From positions 62,001 to 126,000 of the forward strand of contig JAEUHN010000039.1 in assembly GCA_016795365.1 (NCBI GenBank): a stretch of 64,000 bases of DNA. The letters run 5' to 3'. Position numbers and translations under genes: made by a program. The notes beneath the pieces are model-generated. The model ran no database searches. It was not told the DNA's origin and was given only the letters and a program-made list of their open reading frames with translations. Below, piece by piece: positions 53,608 to 62,320 of the stretch. Each line of letters begins with the position of its first letter. Positions within the stretch are counted from its first letter, which is position 1. Origin of the DNA: Verrucomicrobiaceae bacterium. GTDB lineage: Bacteria > Verrucomicrobiota > Verrucomicrobiia > Verrucomicrobiales > Verrucomicrobiaceae.

Positions 53608-54318
53608 ATGGCTCAACTTATTTCCTCCAAGAACCTGCTTCTTTCTACCCGCCCCCTCACGGTCGGCGTCATCAGCCAGCCTGAAGCCCTGGAAGCCACA
53701 CTCGCCACAAGCTCCGACGTCCGGGCAGCAACATGTGACCTCTTTGAGCTACGCCTGGATCTCCTCAAGCTCGACACCGCCACCCTTCGGAAGGCCATTC
53801 CCGCCCTCGACCTCCCCGTGCTCCTGACCGCCCGCCATCCCGCCGAAGGTGGCCAGGGCACCGAGGATCCCGCTGGCCGCCGCGCCTTGCTGGAGCCGCT
53901 GCTTGATCTGGCAACGCTGATCGACATCGAACTCCGGAGCGCGATGGACATGCGGCCCGTCATGGTCGCCGCCAGAGCCCGAGGCGTCAGCGTGGTCGGT
54001 TCCTTTCACGACTTCCAGGCCACGCCTGGCGATGAGGTGCTGAGCGGTGCCATCGAGATGGCGCAGACGACCGGCTTCGACGCCGTGAAGTTTGCCACCT
54101 ACCTGAACGGGCCCGAGGATCTCATGCGCCTGATGAAGCTCGTGACCGGGCACCGCCGCCTGCCGATGTCCGTCATGGGCATGGGGGCGCTCGGCAGGTT
54201 GTCGAGGTTGACGCTTGCAAAGCTGGGCTCCTTGCTCAACTACGGCTTCATCGGTGACTCGAACGCGCCCGGCCAGTGGCCTGCGCCGCGTCTGAAGGAA
54301 CTGCTCTCGGAACTCTGA
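53608..54318 (+). CDS. aroD: 3-dehydroquinate dehydratase, type I
   Basis: The 236-residue protein is a type I (Schiff-base) dehydroquinase. The substrate-binding Glu/Arg pair is in CDLFELRLDLL, the catalytic His in VGSFHDFQATP and the Schiff-base Lys in DAVKFATYL. The substrate arginine is probably in GALGRLSRL. It makes 3-dehydroshikimate from 3-dehydroquinate in the shikimate pathway. Other shikimate genes are absent from the window. Its stop overlaps the following start (TGATG), so the DD-carboxypeptidase is translationally coupled to it. Confidence 0.93.
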   Translation: MAQLISSKNLLLSTRPLTVGVISQPEALEATLATSSDVRAATCDLFELRLDLLKLDTATLRKAIPALDLPVLLTARHPAEGGQGTEDPAGRRALLEPLLDLATLIDIELRSAMDMRPVMVAARARGVSVVGSFHDFQATPGDEVLSGAIEMAQTTGFDAVKFATYLNGPEDLMRLMKLVTGHRRLPMSVMGMGALGRLSRLTLAKLGSLLNYGFIGDSNAPGQWPAPRLKELLSEL

Positions 54319-55433
54319 TGCCCTCCCAACGTCCAGCTCTCGCTGCTCTGCTGCGAACCACCTTCCTGGTGGTCTGGGTGCTGGTCGGCGTCAGTTGCAA
54401 AGATCCGAAACGCGAAGCCGCCCTCCTCGCACGCGAGCAAGCGGCGCATCAGAAAGAAGCCGCACTCGGACAACGCGAAGAGGTGCTAGCTAAACGCGAA
54501 GCCGCATTGGCCAAGGACCAGCAAGCTGTTCGCGACCAGCAAACGGCAATGGAAAAGCGCCTCAAGGAAGTCGAGGCGAAGATGGCGAAACACGAGGAGG
54601 AGATCACTCAGCGCCACAAAGAACTCGACCGCCTGGAGGCCGAGATGAAGGCCATGAAGGTGGCCTACGAAACCAAGGTCCGGCGCGGCCCGGCACCAAG
54701 CATCACCGCCGAACGCGTCATTGTGATCGATGCCGCGAGTGACGAAGTGCTCTACGAGCGAAACCCCGCCAAGCGCAACGCCATCGCCAGCACCACCAAG
54801 ATCATGACCGCCATCCTCATCATCGAGAACGGCGATCTCGACAAGGAAGTCATCGTCGAGGAAAGCGATACCAAATGCGCTCCCGTGAAGATGGGGCTGA
54901 AGACCGGCGAAAAATACACTCGTCGCAACCTGCTGACCGCCCTCATGGTGAAAAGCTCCAACGACATCGCCCAAGCCCTGGCGCGCGACAATGCGGGCTC
55001 CGTTGCCGCCTTCGTCGAGAAGATGAATGCCAAGGCAAAAGAGATGGGCTGCGCTGACAGCCTCTTCATCAATCCGAATGGTCTACCGCCGATCAACGAC
55101 CAGCCCGAGCCATATTCAACACCACGCGACCTCGTGAAAATGGCGGCGAAAGCCGACAAGCTCCCCGACCTCCGCGCCATGGTGAAACTGAAGACCTACA
55201 CCTTTACCAAGGGCGATGGCAAAACTGTGCTCCTGGAGAATACCAACCGCGTCCTCCGCACCTATGAATACTGCGATGGCATGAAGACCGGCTACACCCA
55301 GGCTGCTGGTTATTGCCTTGTCGCCACAGGTGAACGTGATGGCAAGCGACGCATCGTTGTGGTGCTCAATGGCACTTCATCGGGCGTATGGAAGGACGCC
55401 GAGGCTCTGCTTCAGTGGGCGCTCAAAGCCTGA
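54318..55433 (+). CDS. Probable lipoprotein D-alanyl-D-alanine carboxypeptidase (PBP5-like) with long coiled-coil
   Basis: ATG 54318 overlaps the aroD stop; an earlier in-frame start at 54276 lies inside aroD. The 371-residue protein has a short hydrophobic leader ending GVSCKD (Cys27 as a candidate lipid anchor, with a non-ideal lipobox). A charged coiled coil of about 85 residues follows (REEVLAKREAALAKDQQ). The DacA-type transpeptidase domain has SxxK in ASTTKIM, SxN in KSSNDIA and KTG in GMKTGYTQ. It should trim pentapeptides of peptidoglycan. The coiled coil replaces the usual C-terminal amphipathic anchor and could space the enzyme from the membrane. Confidence 0.88.
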   Translation: MPSQRPALAALLRTTFLVVWVLVGVSCKDPKREAALLAREQAAHQKEAALGQREEVLAKREAALAKDQQAVRDQQTAMEKRLKEVEAKMAKHEEEITQRHKELDRLEAEMKAMKVAYETKVRRGPAPSITAERVIVIDAASDEVLYERNPAKRNAIASTTKIMTAILIIENGDLDKEVIVEESDTKCAPVKMGLKTGEKYTRRNLLTALMVKSSNDIAQALARDNAGSVAAFVEKMNAKAKEMGCADSLFINPNGLPPINDQPEPYSTPRDLVKMAAKADKLPDLRAMVKLKTYTFTKGDGKTVLLENTNRVLRTYEYCDGMKTGYTQAAGYCLVATGERDGKRRIVVVLNGTSSGVWKDAEALLQWALKA

Positions 55434-55437
55434 TCCT

Positions 55438-56859
55438 CTAGGCGATCACTTCGCGGATGGCATTGCCAAAATCCCGCTCCAAACGTTTGCGGCCAGGGAT
55501 CTCGAGTTGATGCGGATCAAGCCCTAACAAGTGAAGGATTGTAGCATGAACATCGGTCACGTAGTGGGGATGCTCCACCGCATGAAAGCCCAGCTCGTCG
55601 GTGCTGCCATGGATGGTGCCGCCTTTGATTCCACCGCCCGCCATCCAGATGCTGAACCCATACGGATGATGGTCACGCCCGTCACTGCCCTGCGAGCCCG
55701 GCGTGCGCCCGAACTCCGTAGCAAACACGACCAGCGTATCGTCCAGCATCCCGCGCTGCTTGAGATCTTTGAGCAGGCCAGAGATCGGTTTGTCCACCTG
55801 CTGCGCGAGCATCGAGTGATTCTTCTTCAGACCTGAATGTGAGTCCCAGGCACCGGCCGCTCCATCGCCATGCTGGAGCTGGATGAAGCGCACGCCTCGC
55901 TCGGCCAGCCGTCGTGCTACGAGAAGCTGGCGGGCAAAAGGCTCCGTCGCTTTATGATCAAGGCCGTAGAGCTTCTTGGTTTCCGCACTCTCCGAGTCAA
56001 GATTCATCGTCTCGGGCACCGCCGTCTGCATATTGAAGGCCAGCTGGTAGCTCTTGATGCGGGCAGCCAGCGTTTTGTCTCCAGGATACTGTTCGGCAGT
56101 GATGAGATTCAGCTTCCTCACCAGATCGAACTGTGTCGCTTGATCCTTCTTGCCGATCTGAAACTCGGGTGCCGCAAAGGTGAGCGGATTCTTCGGATCC
56201 ACCTTCAGATTCACAGCGTCATAGGCTGGGCCAAGGTAATGCCCGTCGCGCACGTCGAAGTATCGCGGCCCCATATTGACGAAGGAAGGCAGATTGTCCG
56301 TCATCGAGCCCAGGCCATACGTCACCCAGGCCCCAATGGTCGGCACCCGCGGCTCCAGCATGTGACGCCCGCTGTGGAACTGCACCTGCGCTCCATGATT
56401 GTCGTCAGTCGTCCACATGCTGCGAACAAAGGCGATCTCGTCAGCACATGAGCCGATGTTCGGAAACCAGTCGCTGATCTCGATGCCGCACTGGCCATAT
56501 CGCTTCCATCCGATCTGCAGCGGGTAGATCGTGTTCCGTTGCTTGCCATTGGCATCATTGACCACCACCACGCGCACCTTCTTGAGCTTCTCCGGGTCCT
56601 GCACGGACTTGTAGGGCGTCTCACCAATGGACTTGCCCGCATACTGGTTGATCGCCGGCTTCGGATCGAAGCTCTCCATGTGGCTCACACCGCCGCGCAT
56701 GAACAGCCAGATGACGCGCTTCGCCTTCTGAGGAATCACCGGCAGACCACTTGGCGGCTGCCACGCTTCTTCACCCTTCAGCATCGACGCCACCGCAATG
56801 CTCCCCAGACCGCCGAGAATGTCGCGGCGGAGAAAGGGCGAGGGCGGATGCAGTTTCAT
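55438..56859 (-). CDS. DUF1501 family secreted protein
   Basis: The 473-residue protein has an arginine-type leader (FLRRDILGGLGSIAVASML) and the DUF1501 blocks: AKRVIWLFMRGGVSHMESFDPKP, MWTTDDNHGAQVQFHSGRHML, VVFATEFGRTPGSQG and [19 protein letters not shown]. It ends with the typical THLLGLDPHQLEIPGRKRLE-like tail. It is the likely partner of the cytochrome/DUF1549/DUF1553 protein at 48.7 kb, although three genes lie between them. Its product is probably exported through Tat. It converges on the DD-carboxypeptidase gene 4 bp away. Confidence 0.92.
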   Translation of the reverse strand: MKLHPPSPFLRRDILGGLGSIAVASMLKGEEAWQPPSGLPVIPQKAKRVIWLFMRGGVSHMESFDPKPAINQYAGKSIGETPYKSVQDPEKLKKVRVVVVNDANGKQRNTIYPLQIGWKRYGQCGIEISDWFPNIGSCADEIAFVRSMWTTDDNHGAQVQFHSGRHMLEPRVPTIGAWVTYGLGSMTDNLPSFVNMGPRYFDVRDGHYLGPAYDAVNLKVDPKNPLTFAAPEFQIGKKDQATQFDLVRKLNLITAEQYPGDKTLAARIKSYQLAFNMQTAVPETMNLDSESAETKKLYGLDHKATEPFARQLLVARRLAERGVRFIQLQHGDGAAGAWDSHSGLKKNHSMLAQQVDKPISGLLKDLKQRGMLDDTLVVFATEFGRTPGSQGSDGRDHHPYGFSIWMAGGGIKGGTIHGSTDELGFHAVEHPHYVTDVHATILHLLGLDPHQLEIPGRKRLERDFGNAIREVIA

Positions 56860-56951
56860 GGCAAGCGCATCACTCTACGCTCGGACAGGCGCGTTTTGAT
56901 CGGCCAGTCTCGCTCGACGCCTCGATTCGCACGGCACTCGAACACCCGAAG

Positions 56952-57770
56952 TCAGACGCCACAGGCAATCTCGAGCACCTTGATCAGCTTGCCCTTCTGT
57001 AGCTGCCACACGGTCATGCCGCCTCCTTCGTAGTAGGTGCTACGAACCAAAACTTCGAGTGCTCCATCGCCATCCAAGTCGAGCAGACCCGCCACCTCGT
57101 GAACGCTCGGCGCTGCATTCTCATCGGCCTTCGGGTAAAACTCACCGGCAAACAGTTGCGTCTGCACCTTGTCATCCACCAGGCGACGAAGCGCCACGAA
57201 GGAGTAGTCGCCTGCGGTAGCCATGAGCATCTCCTCGCGATTCTTGAAATGCGAGGCGGACATGATGACTTCCTCCTCGCCATCGTTATCTAGGTCCACG
57301 CGTAGCAGCTGGGTGATCTCCGCTTTGGGATTCGCCATGCCTTTGCCGCTCAACAGGTCGCGCACAGCCTTGAGATACACTTCCTGCGTGTTGCTCGTCA
57401 CCTTGGGGACGCGCGGCATGGGATTCCAGGGTGCCTGCACACCGATCATGTGCTTGTCCAAGTCAGGCTCAGGCGTGATGTCGATCATCCAGATGTCGGG
57501 GCAAATATCAGCATCGGGCGCTGCCTTGCCTCCCGACACCTTCCCCTGCTCACCTGTCAGCGAGAAGACCCGATACTCGGACTTCGCACCTGACAATCGC
57601 TTCCCAGCAGCCTCACTCTTCAACCACTGCCCATTCGCACGACCTCCGATCACATAGCGCCACGGCAGTTCGATGAAGCAGGCAAAGGACTTGTCATCAG
57701 CAGCATGCAACACGCCACTGAGAAGCAACAGACCGACCAGGAGAGAGGATCGCGAGTTCATAGGAGTCAT
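56952..57770 (-). CDS. Hypothetical secreted protein with calcium-loop repeats
   Basis: The 272-residue protein has a signal peptide (NSRSSLLVGLLLLSGVLHA; ATG 57770 or 57761). The second half holds two FG-GAP/VCBS-like calcium loops, RVDLDNDGEEEVI and GLLDLDGDGALEVLV, typical of integrin-like propeller blades. The first half has no recognised domain. It is likely to be an exported binding protein. The next gene upstream (57794-58867) lies only 23 bp away on the same strand and encodes another secreted protein, so the two may form an operon. Confidence 0.7.
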   Translation of the reverse strand: MTPMNSRSSLLVGLLLLSGVLHAADDKSFACFIELPWRYVIGGRANGQWLKSEAAGKRLSGAKSEYRVFSLTGEQGKVSGGKAAPDADICPDIWMIDITPEPDLDKHMIGVQAPWNPMPRVPKVTSNTQEVYLKAVRDLLSGKGMANPKAEITQLLRVDLDNDGEEEVIMSASHFKNREEMLMATAGDYSFVALRRLVDDKVQTQLFAGEFYPKADENAAPSVHEVAGLLDLDGDGALEVLVRSTYYEGGGMTVWQLQKGKLIKVLEIACGV

Positions 57771-57793
57771 TTCATCAAGTTCTGAGCATCATA

Positions 57794-58867
57794 TCAATCA
57801 TCACCAGGCACATCCGTGGCACCTGTGACCACCGCTTTGCCGTCATCGCCAAAACGAACGCTGACAAACTGGTGATAGCCATCGCTATCGTCTCCATTCG
57901 TGTAGCTGGCGAAGTATTTCACCACCAGCGTCTTCGCATCCTGCCAGTGATTGGCATCCATCAGGCTGTCCGTCTCCTTGAAACCGTTCTCGCTGATCGT
58001 CTTCTTCTCCTCGGGATGAAACACAGGAATTGTCACTGCGGACCAGCCGCTGGAGGACAGACGGAACACCCGCAGACGCGAAAACTTCGGCCCATCGCCG
58101 AGACGCATCGCCAGCATCTGACAATCGGGACTCCACACGACCCAGACCGGCATCGGGCAAGGTTTGTCAGAGCTGTCGCCGTAGAGATTGAACTCCTTGG
58201 CACCTTTGTCCGCCGACTTGATCGTCACACGCTTCACCGAGTCGCCATCGCGTGTGAATGAAACCTTCCAGCGCTCATCGAATGATGTGTGATCATCGCC
58301 CTCTTTGACTCCTCCCGGCAGCCCGCCACGAAGGGAGGGACCATTCGCGAAATCCCAGTTCCCGCCCATACGGATGTCATCGACCAGCAATCGCCCTTCG
58401 CGTTGCTTGAAGAGAAGCGTGTCTGTCCAGGTCTCCGGCTTTTGCCCCGGCTCGCCATAGGTCTGTTTCACCTTGGCCCATGAGTCCACTGACGGAGCAC
58501 CAAAGACATCGCCAACCTCCCAACTCGTCACACCCTCGAACAAACTGCTGAAGAGATCGCCTTCGATCCAGGCGGGTTTCTCATCAGGATGCTGGCGGAT
58601 CTGCATCTCCTGATACACGCAGGCTTGTTCGAGTATCGACCGGAGTTCAGGCGTGATGAATGGGGACAGGCGCTGCAGCTGTTCATTGGTCGGCAGACCT
58701 CGGATGGCCTCTCGACGCACCTCCGTGCAGAAGAGTTTGGCGGCTTCGCGGAGAGCCTTTCGTTCCTGGGCGATGGATTGTTCTGCATGGTCAGTGGCGG
58801 CATCGTCGGCGAGAGCTCCAGCGCTCAAGGCGACAGTTGAGATCAGAAGAAGGGAGGAAAATTTCAT
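57794..58867 (-). CDS. Hypothetical secreted protein
   Basis: The 357-residue protein starts with a signal peptide (MKFSSLLLISTVALSAGALA). The N-terminal half (AAKLFCTEVRREAIRGLPT ... FITPELRSILEQA) resembles DUF3828-like exported proteins, with a helical start and a beta-rich DTLLFKQREGRLLVDDIRMGG. The rest is beta-rich and charged without a recognised fold. Its function is unknown. It is followed 23 bp downstream by another secreted protein on the same strand. Confidence 0.72.
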   Translation of the reverse strand: MKFSSLLLISTVALSAGALADDAATDHAEQSIAQERKALREAAKLFCTEVRREAIRGLPTNEQLQRLSPFITPELRSILEQACVYQEMQIRQHPDEKPAWIEGDLFSSLFEGVTSWEVGDVFGAPSVDSWAKVKQTYGEPGQKPETWTDTLLFKQREGRLLVDDIRMGGNWDFANGPSLRGGLPGGVKEGDDHTSFDERWKVSFTRDGDSVKRVTIKSADKGAKEFNLYGDSSDKPCPMPVWVVWSPDCQMLAMRLGDGPKFSRLRVFRLSSSGWSAVTIPVFHPEEKKTISENGFKETDSLMDANHWQDAKTLVVKYFASYTNGDDSDGYHQFVSVRFGDDGKAVVTGATDVPGDD

Positions 58868-58967
58868 GGCGGATGATTGAGTGAAGTGAGCGTGATGATA
58901 GGAGGAACTGTCATTTCGGCTATCGGACTAAAGGCGGAGGGTTCGCTGCGTCGCCCTCCCCGAGTCA

Positions 58968-59435
58968 TCATGAGATGGACTCCAGCATGGTCGTTGTGAT
59001 CAGGCCCTTCTGCTGAAAATAAACCCACCTACCAAGGACGAAGACAGACGTCCTGGCATCGGTCGCGTGCATCGACACCTGCCGCTCACCTGCCGCACAC
59101 TCGTCAATGCAGCGCCGAGCAACCAACGTCTGCCAACTCGATGACTCATTGCCTGTCAGCGTGGTGCGAAACTCAAATAACCAGACCTGATCATCGCCTT
59201 TCACCACCTGCGCAGCCGACGCCCAGCCCATCGGTGGACGTCCGATCATGCTCTCCACCATCTGAGCTGCAGGCACATCCAAATGGTCTTCAAGAACCAC
59301 GGGCCAGAAGAGCCTAGTGCCAGGATGCTTAAGCACCCACGCCTCCAGCGACTTGCGCCGCCGAGCTTCATAAACAAAGCCAATTACCAGCACGAGCACG
59401 ATGACGAGGATGATCACTAGCGGTTTCGAAATCAT
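58968..59435 (-). CDS. Hypothetical membrane-anchored protein
   Basis: The 155-residue product begins with one transmembrane helix (PLVIILVIVLVLVIGFVYEA) and a basic RRRK stretch. A soluble domain of about 120 residues follows (WLFEFRTTLTGNESSSWQTL, VFVLGRWVYFQQKG). I recognise no family. It lies within the minus-strand run of exported proteins. Confidence 0.65.
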   Translation of the reverse strand: MISKPLVIILVIVLVLVIGFVYEARRRKSLEAWVLKHPGTRLFWPVVLEDHLDVPAAQMVESMIGRPPMGWASAAQVVKGDDQVWLFEFRTTLTGNESSSWQTLVARRCIDECAAGERQVSMHATDARTSVFVLGRWVYFQQKGLITTTMLESIS

Positions 59436-59483
59436 GAGCGGATGATCGTTTGAGTTCAGATTTGTTGCGGTTCAAAAGGCTGC

Positions 59484-60812
59484 TCACTTCGGTGGAGGAT
59501 CACCCGGCATGGGCTCGACACCGGCCCACTCCTTCATGTAGAAGCTCGACACGCGACGAATGTCCTGCTGCACCACATAACTATCGGTGCGCAGGCGGGA
59601 GAGTTCGAGGATCTCTCGCAATTCAGGAACAAAGTCGGCTTTTGCCTTTTCACGCAGAGCACGAACCGCCACCATCCAGGAACTGAACCGGATCGATGCA
59701 TCCGCTGCACCTTCATAGCTCGGGTCTTGCTCAACGGAGCTTGCATTGAACTTCTTGATGCGACCAATCACATCGCGGCCTGCGGCTGCTACCACCTCAC
59801 GAATGCCTGCGTCAGGGGCTGGAATGCTGCCTGCAAAGCGCAGTGCTGCCTCGGCCTTTCGAGGATCTTCGTCCAGCATCAGCGCTCCAAGTTCGTGTGT
59901 GAACTGAGGCCGCTCTATGATTCGTGAGATGGCGGTCTTGCGACGCTTCTCATTCATCCATTCCGGTGTGTATTCCAGCCAGGCACCGATCGGAGCATTG
60001 GCAGGGATGGCGTCGAATTTAGCCTGCTCAGCAGCCTCTTTTTGCGCCTCGTATTCCTCGGCTGTCGGGGGCGGAGGTGGGGGCGGAATGCGTTGAACCC
60101 GAAAGCGATAAGACGTTTTCGAATCAGGCCAGGCGGAGCTGCCAGCCGGTGGACGAGGCCCCCATTCGCTCCATTGCTCGAACTCTTTGCCAGGATGAGC
60201 TGGGAGAGGCACGACGAATCCAGCGATGGACGACTCACCCAGGTGCGCATCAATCACACGATCACCACGCGACGTGAACAAAAGCACTTCCGCTGACACG
60301 ATCCATCGCCCCTCTTCGAGCCGGGCTTGCTCCACTTTGAGTTCACCATACCTGACAGCGCGCTGAGTATGATCCACGACCGAGGCGAGTTCGAAATCGC
60401 GCGCACCTTTCACCTCTACAGGAGGCACTTTGTGATCCATGGGAAGCCTCAGTTCGACTTCGAGCCGCAACTCCTCACCTTCGAGTGTGGGCGGGAAATC
60501 GGCGAACCCGTAGCAAAGCAAAGCGATGATGCCCGAAACAGAAACCACGGTTCCGAAGGCATACAGAATTGCGCGACCAAACCCAGGCGCAGGCCCCGCA
60601 GCGACCACTCTCGCAACGATCAAGCCAAGAACCGTCCCAGCGACTCCACCCAGCAACCCCATGAACAGGACAAAGAATCCGGAAGCACCCTCGCGCGATG
60701 GCAGGTGATACCAGTCAGCATAGGCTGCAGCTACCAGGCCCGCAGCAAAGAGCGCGAGAATGCCTGTCAACAAGGCAACGAGCAGGGAGAGCAGCCAGTT
60801 CAATCGTTTCAT
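59484..60812 (-). CDS. Hypothetical multi-helix membrane protein
   Basis: The open frame reaches 60905. I favour ATG 60812 (MKRLNWLLSLLVALLTGIL), which starts on a membrane helix, but ATG 60866 is also possible. The 442-residue protein has three N-terminal helices with GxxxG patterns (GLLGGVAGTVLGLIVARVV). A periplasmic beta domain, a Pro-rich IPPPPPPPTAEEYEAQKE helix and a C-terminal helical part follow. No family is recognised. The gene belongs to a run of exported or membrane proteins of unknown function. Confidence 0.65.
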   Translation of the reverse strand: MKRLNWLLSLLVALLTGILALFAAGLVAAAYADWYHLPSREGASGFFVLFMGLLGGVAGTVLGLIVARVVAAGPAPGFGRAILYAFGTVVSVSGIIALLCYGFADFPPTLEGEELRLEVELRLPMDHKVPPVEVKGARDFELASVVDHTQRAVRYGELKVEQARLEEGRWIVSAEVLLFTSRGDRVIDAHLGESSIAGFVVPLPAHPGKEFEQWSEWGPRPPAGSSAWPDSKTSYRFRVQRIPPPPPPPTAEEYEAQKEAAEQAKFDAIPANAPIGAWLEYTPEWMNEKRRKTAISRIIERPQFTHELGALMLDEDPRKAEAALRFAGSIPAPDAGIREVVAAAGRDVIGRIKKFNASSVEQDPSYEGAADASIRFSSWMVAVRALREKAKADFVPELREILELSRLRTDSYVVQQDIRRVSSFYMKEWAGVEPMPGDPPPK

Positions 60813-60935
60813 AGAGGCAGATGGTGGCGGAGTTGGATCGTTAGACTGGGGCAAGGAGGACCGCATGACGATCACAATCGCCGTCAGCAACGCGAACCCT
60901 GACACCAGAGTTCGCGTGCTGAACAGTCGGATTTG

Positions 60936-62009
60936 TTAGCGGAGCGTGGCATTGAAGTGCGCCATCGCATCATCACGACCGACGCGCTTGGCATATTGGT
61001 CGGCGGTTTCAGAAGTGGAATTCCAGAGGTTTTGTGGAGCCATCGTCACCATATCGAAGGAGTGATCAGCACCCACATACTGAATCATGCTCATCGGGCT
61101 GGTGCGGTTGAGCGTTGCAGCTTCGGCGACAGCCTTGTTGAAGAGAAGCGTAGGCTGACCGCTGGTCCACAGACTATCGACCGTCCCGTGCAGCACCAAT
61201 GTGGGAGCATAGGGCATGTAGCAGTCCGCCGTGGCGGCCGAAGTGGTGCTGCCAAAGTAGCTGTAGAAGCCGCAGCCTGGATAGAAGGCCACGACCGATG
61301 CAAACCCATTGGCATCAGCCACTGGCTTGTGGGGGGCCGGAACAGTGACCATGCTGGTCGTGAGTGCCTTGGGCGCACCATCCTGCATGACGATCTGATT
61401 GTTCGCATCCACTTGCCATGCAGTCGCTGAGCTGACCTTCCACGTGCGGCTCACGGTTGAAGAAACGACGGATGCCAAGGCGGTCTCCCCGCCTTGCGAA
61501 AAGCCCAGAAGACCGATGCGATTGGGCACGACAGGCACGTTGTTTGCCGTGTTGCGCAGCCATGCCAGAGCAGCGTAGGCATCTTTGGTGCGCTCATAAG
61601 CAGGTGAGCACAGTGCATCATCCCAGGCCGCGTCAAAGCAGGGACGCTTCTTTTTGAAGTCTCCGGGAATGCCACGCGGCGTGTAGCTGTCGATGAACAA
61701 GGCGAGGTAACCATTGCTCTGAAGCAGAGTGCCCCACTCCTGAAGGTGATTCAGCATGCCGTTGGCGGGGTTGTCATTGGACCAGAATCCACCCGAGCCA
61801 TGCATCACGACGACGGCAGGAAACGGACCATCGCCCGCCGGACGGTAGAGGAAGCCGGGGAGGTTGCGATTGCCGCTGGGGACCGAGATGCTGTTCACGC
61901 TGGCCGGAGCCTGGGCGTGGAGCGCTGTGATGCCTGAGCTGGCGATGAGGAGGGACAGAGCCGCCTGCGTGATGACACTGCGGCGGGTGAGGTTGGGTTT
62001 CGTATTCAT
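60936..62009 (-). CDS. Secreted alpha/beta hydrolase (dienelactone-hydrolase-like)
   Basis: ATG 62009 opens MNTKPNLTRRSVITQAALS, a twin-arginine-like leader; the frame upstream to 62207 crosses a repeat region. The 357-residue protein has the oxyanion VVMHGSGGFW, the nucleophile elbow LLGFSQGGETA and the catalytic His in VGADHSFDMV. The acid residue is probably in VLHGTVDSLWTS. This resembles dienelactone hydrolase-type esterases exported by the Tat route. The substrate is unknown. It is divergent from the histidine kinase gene across 311 bp. Confidence 0.83.
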   Translation of the reverse strand: MNTKPNLTRRSVITQAALSLLIASSGITALHAQAPASVNSISVPSGNRNLPGFLYRPAGDGPFPAVVVMHGSGGFWSNDNPANGMLNHLQEWGTLLQSNGYLALFIDSYTPRGIPGDFKKKRPCFDAAWDDALCSPAYERTKDAYAALAWLRNTANNVPVVPNRIGLLGFSQGGETALASVVSSTVSRTWKVSSATAWQVDANNQIVMQDGAPKALTTSMVTVPAPHKPVADANGFASVVAFYPGCGFYSYFGSTTSAATADCYMPYAPTLVLHGTVDSLWTSGQPTLLFNKAVAEAATLNRTSPMSMIQYVGADHSFDMVTMAPQNLWNSTSETADQYAKRVGRDDAMAHFNATLR

Positions 62010-62320
62010 GTTGGATGTTGGCTTGTCGTTGTTCGTTCGTGGTTGTCGTGGCGGGCGATGCCGCCGTGCTCGTGAATTGGCTTCACTGAGCATGACGAAT
62101 GCTTCACCCGTCCTGCCTTTCGCGAAATCGGACCTCCGTCGGAGCCCAGTCACAAGGCCTCTCAGGCTTTCGTCGGATGCCTCGCAGCCGCCTGAAATGT
62201 CGATCAATAGGACCTCCGTCGGAGAAGCCTCTCTGATTGTCTCCGACCAAAGTCGGATGCACTCGCCTTACTTCGTCTGGCACGCGGCGACTACCTCGGG
62301 CTATCGTGGGAGGACGCTCC
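62010..62320. repeat. Intergenic region with repeated CTCCGTCGGAG palindromes
   Basis: The 311-bp divergent gap contains the palindrome CTCCGTCGGAG twice, at 62134-62144 and 62214-62224, exactly 80 bp apart. Each is preceded by GGAC and followed by a similar CCTCTC segment, so the two form imperfect direct repeats. A third element, TCCGAC-CAAA-GTCGGA (62242-62257), is a perfect 6-bp stem. They may be operators or dispersed hairpin repeats. Promoters for the two divergent genes must lie here too. No gene is seen. Confidence 0.6.
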
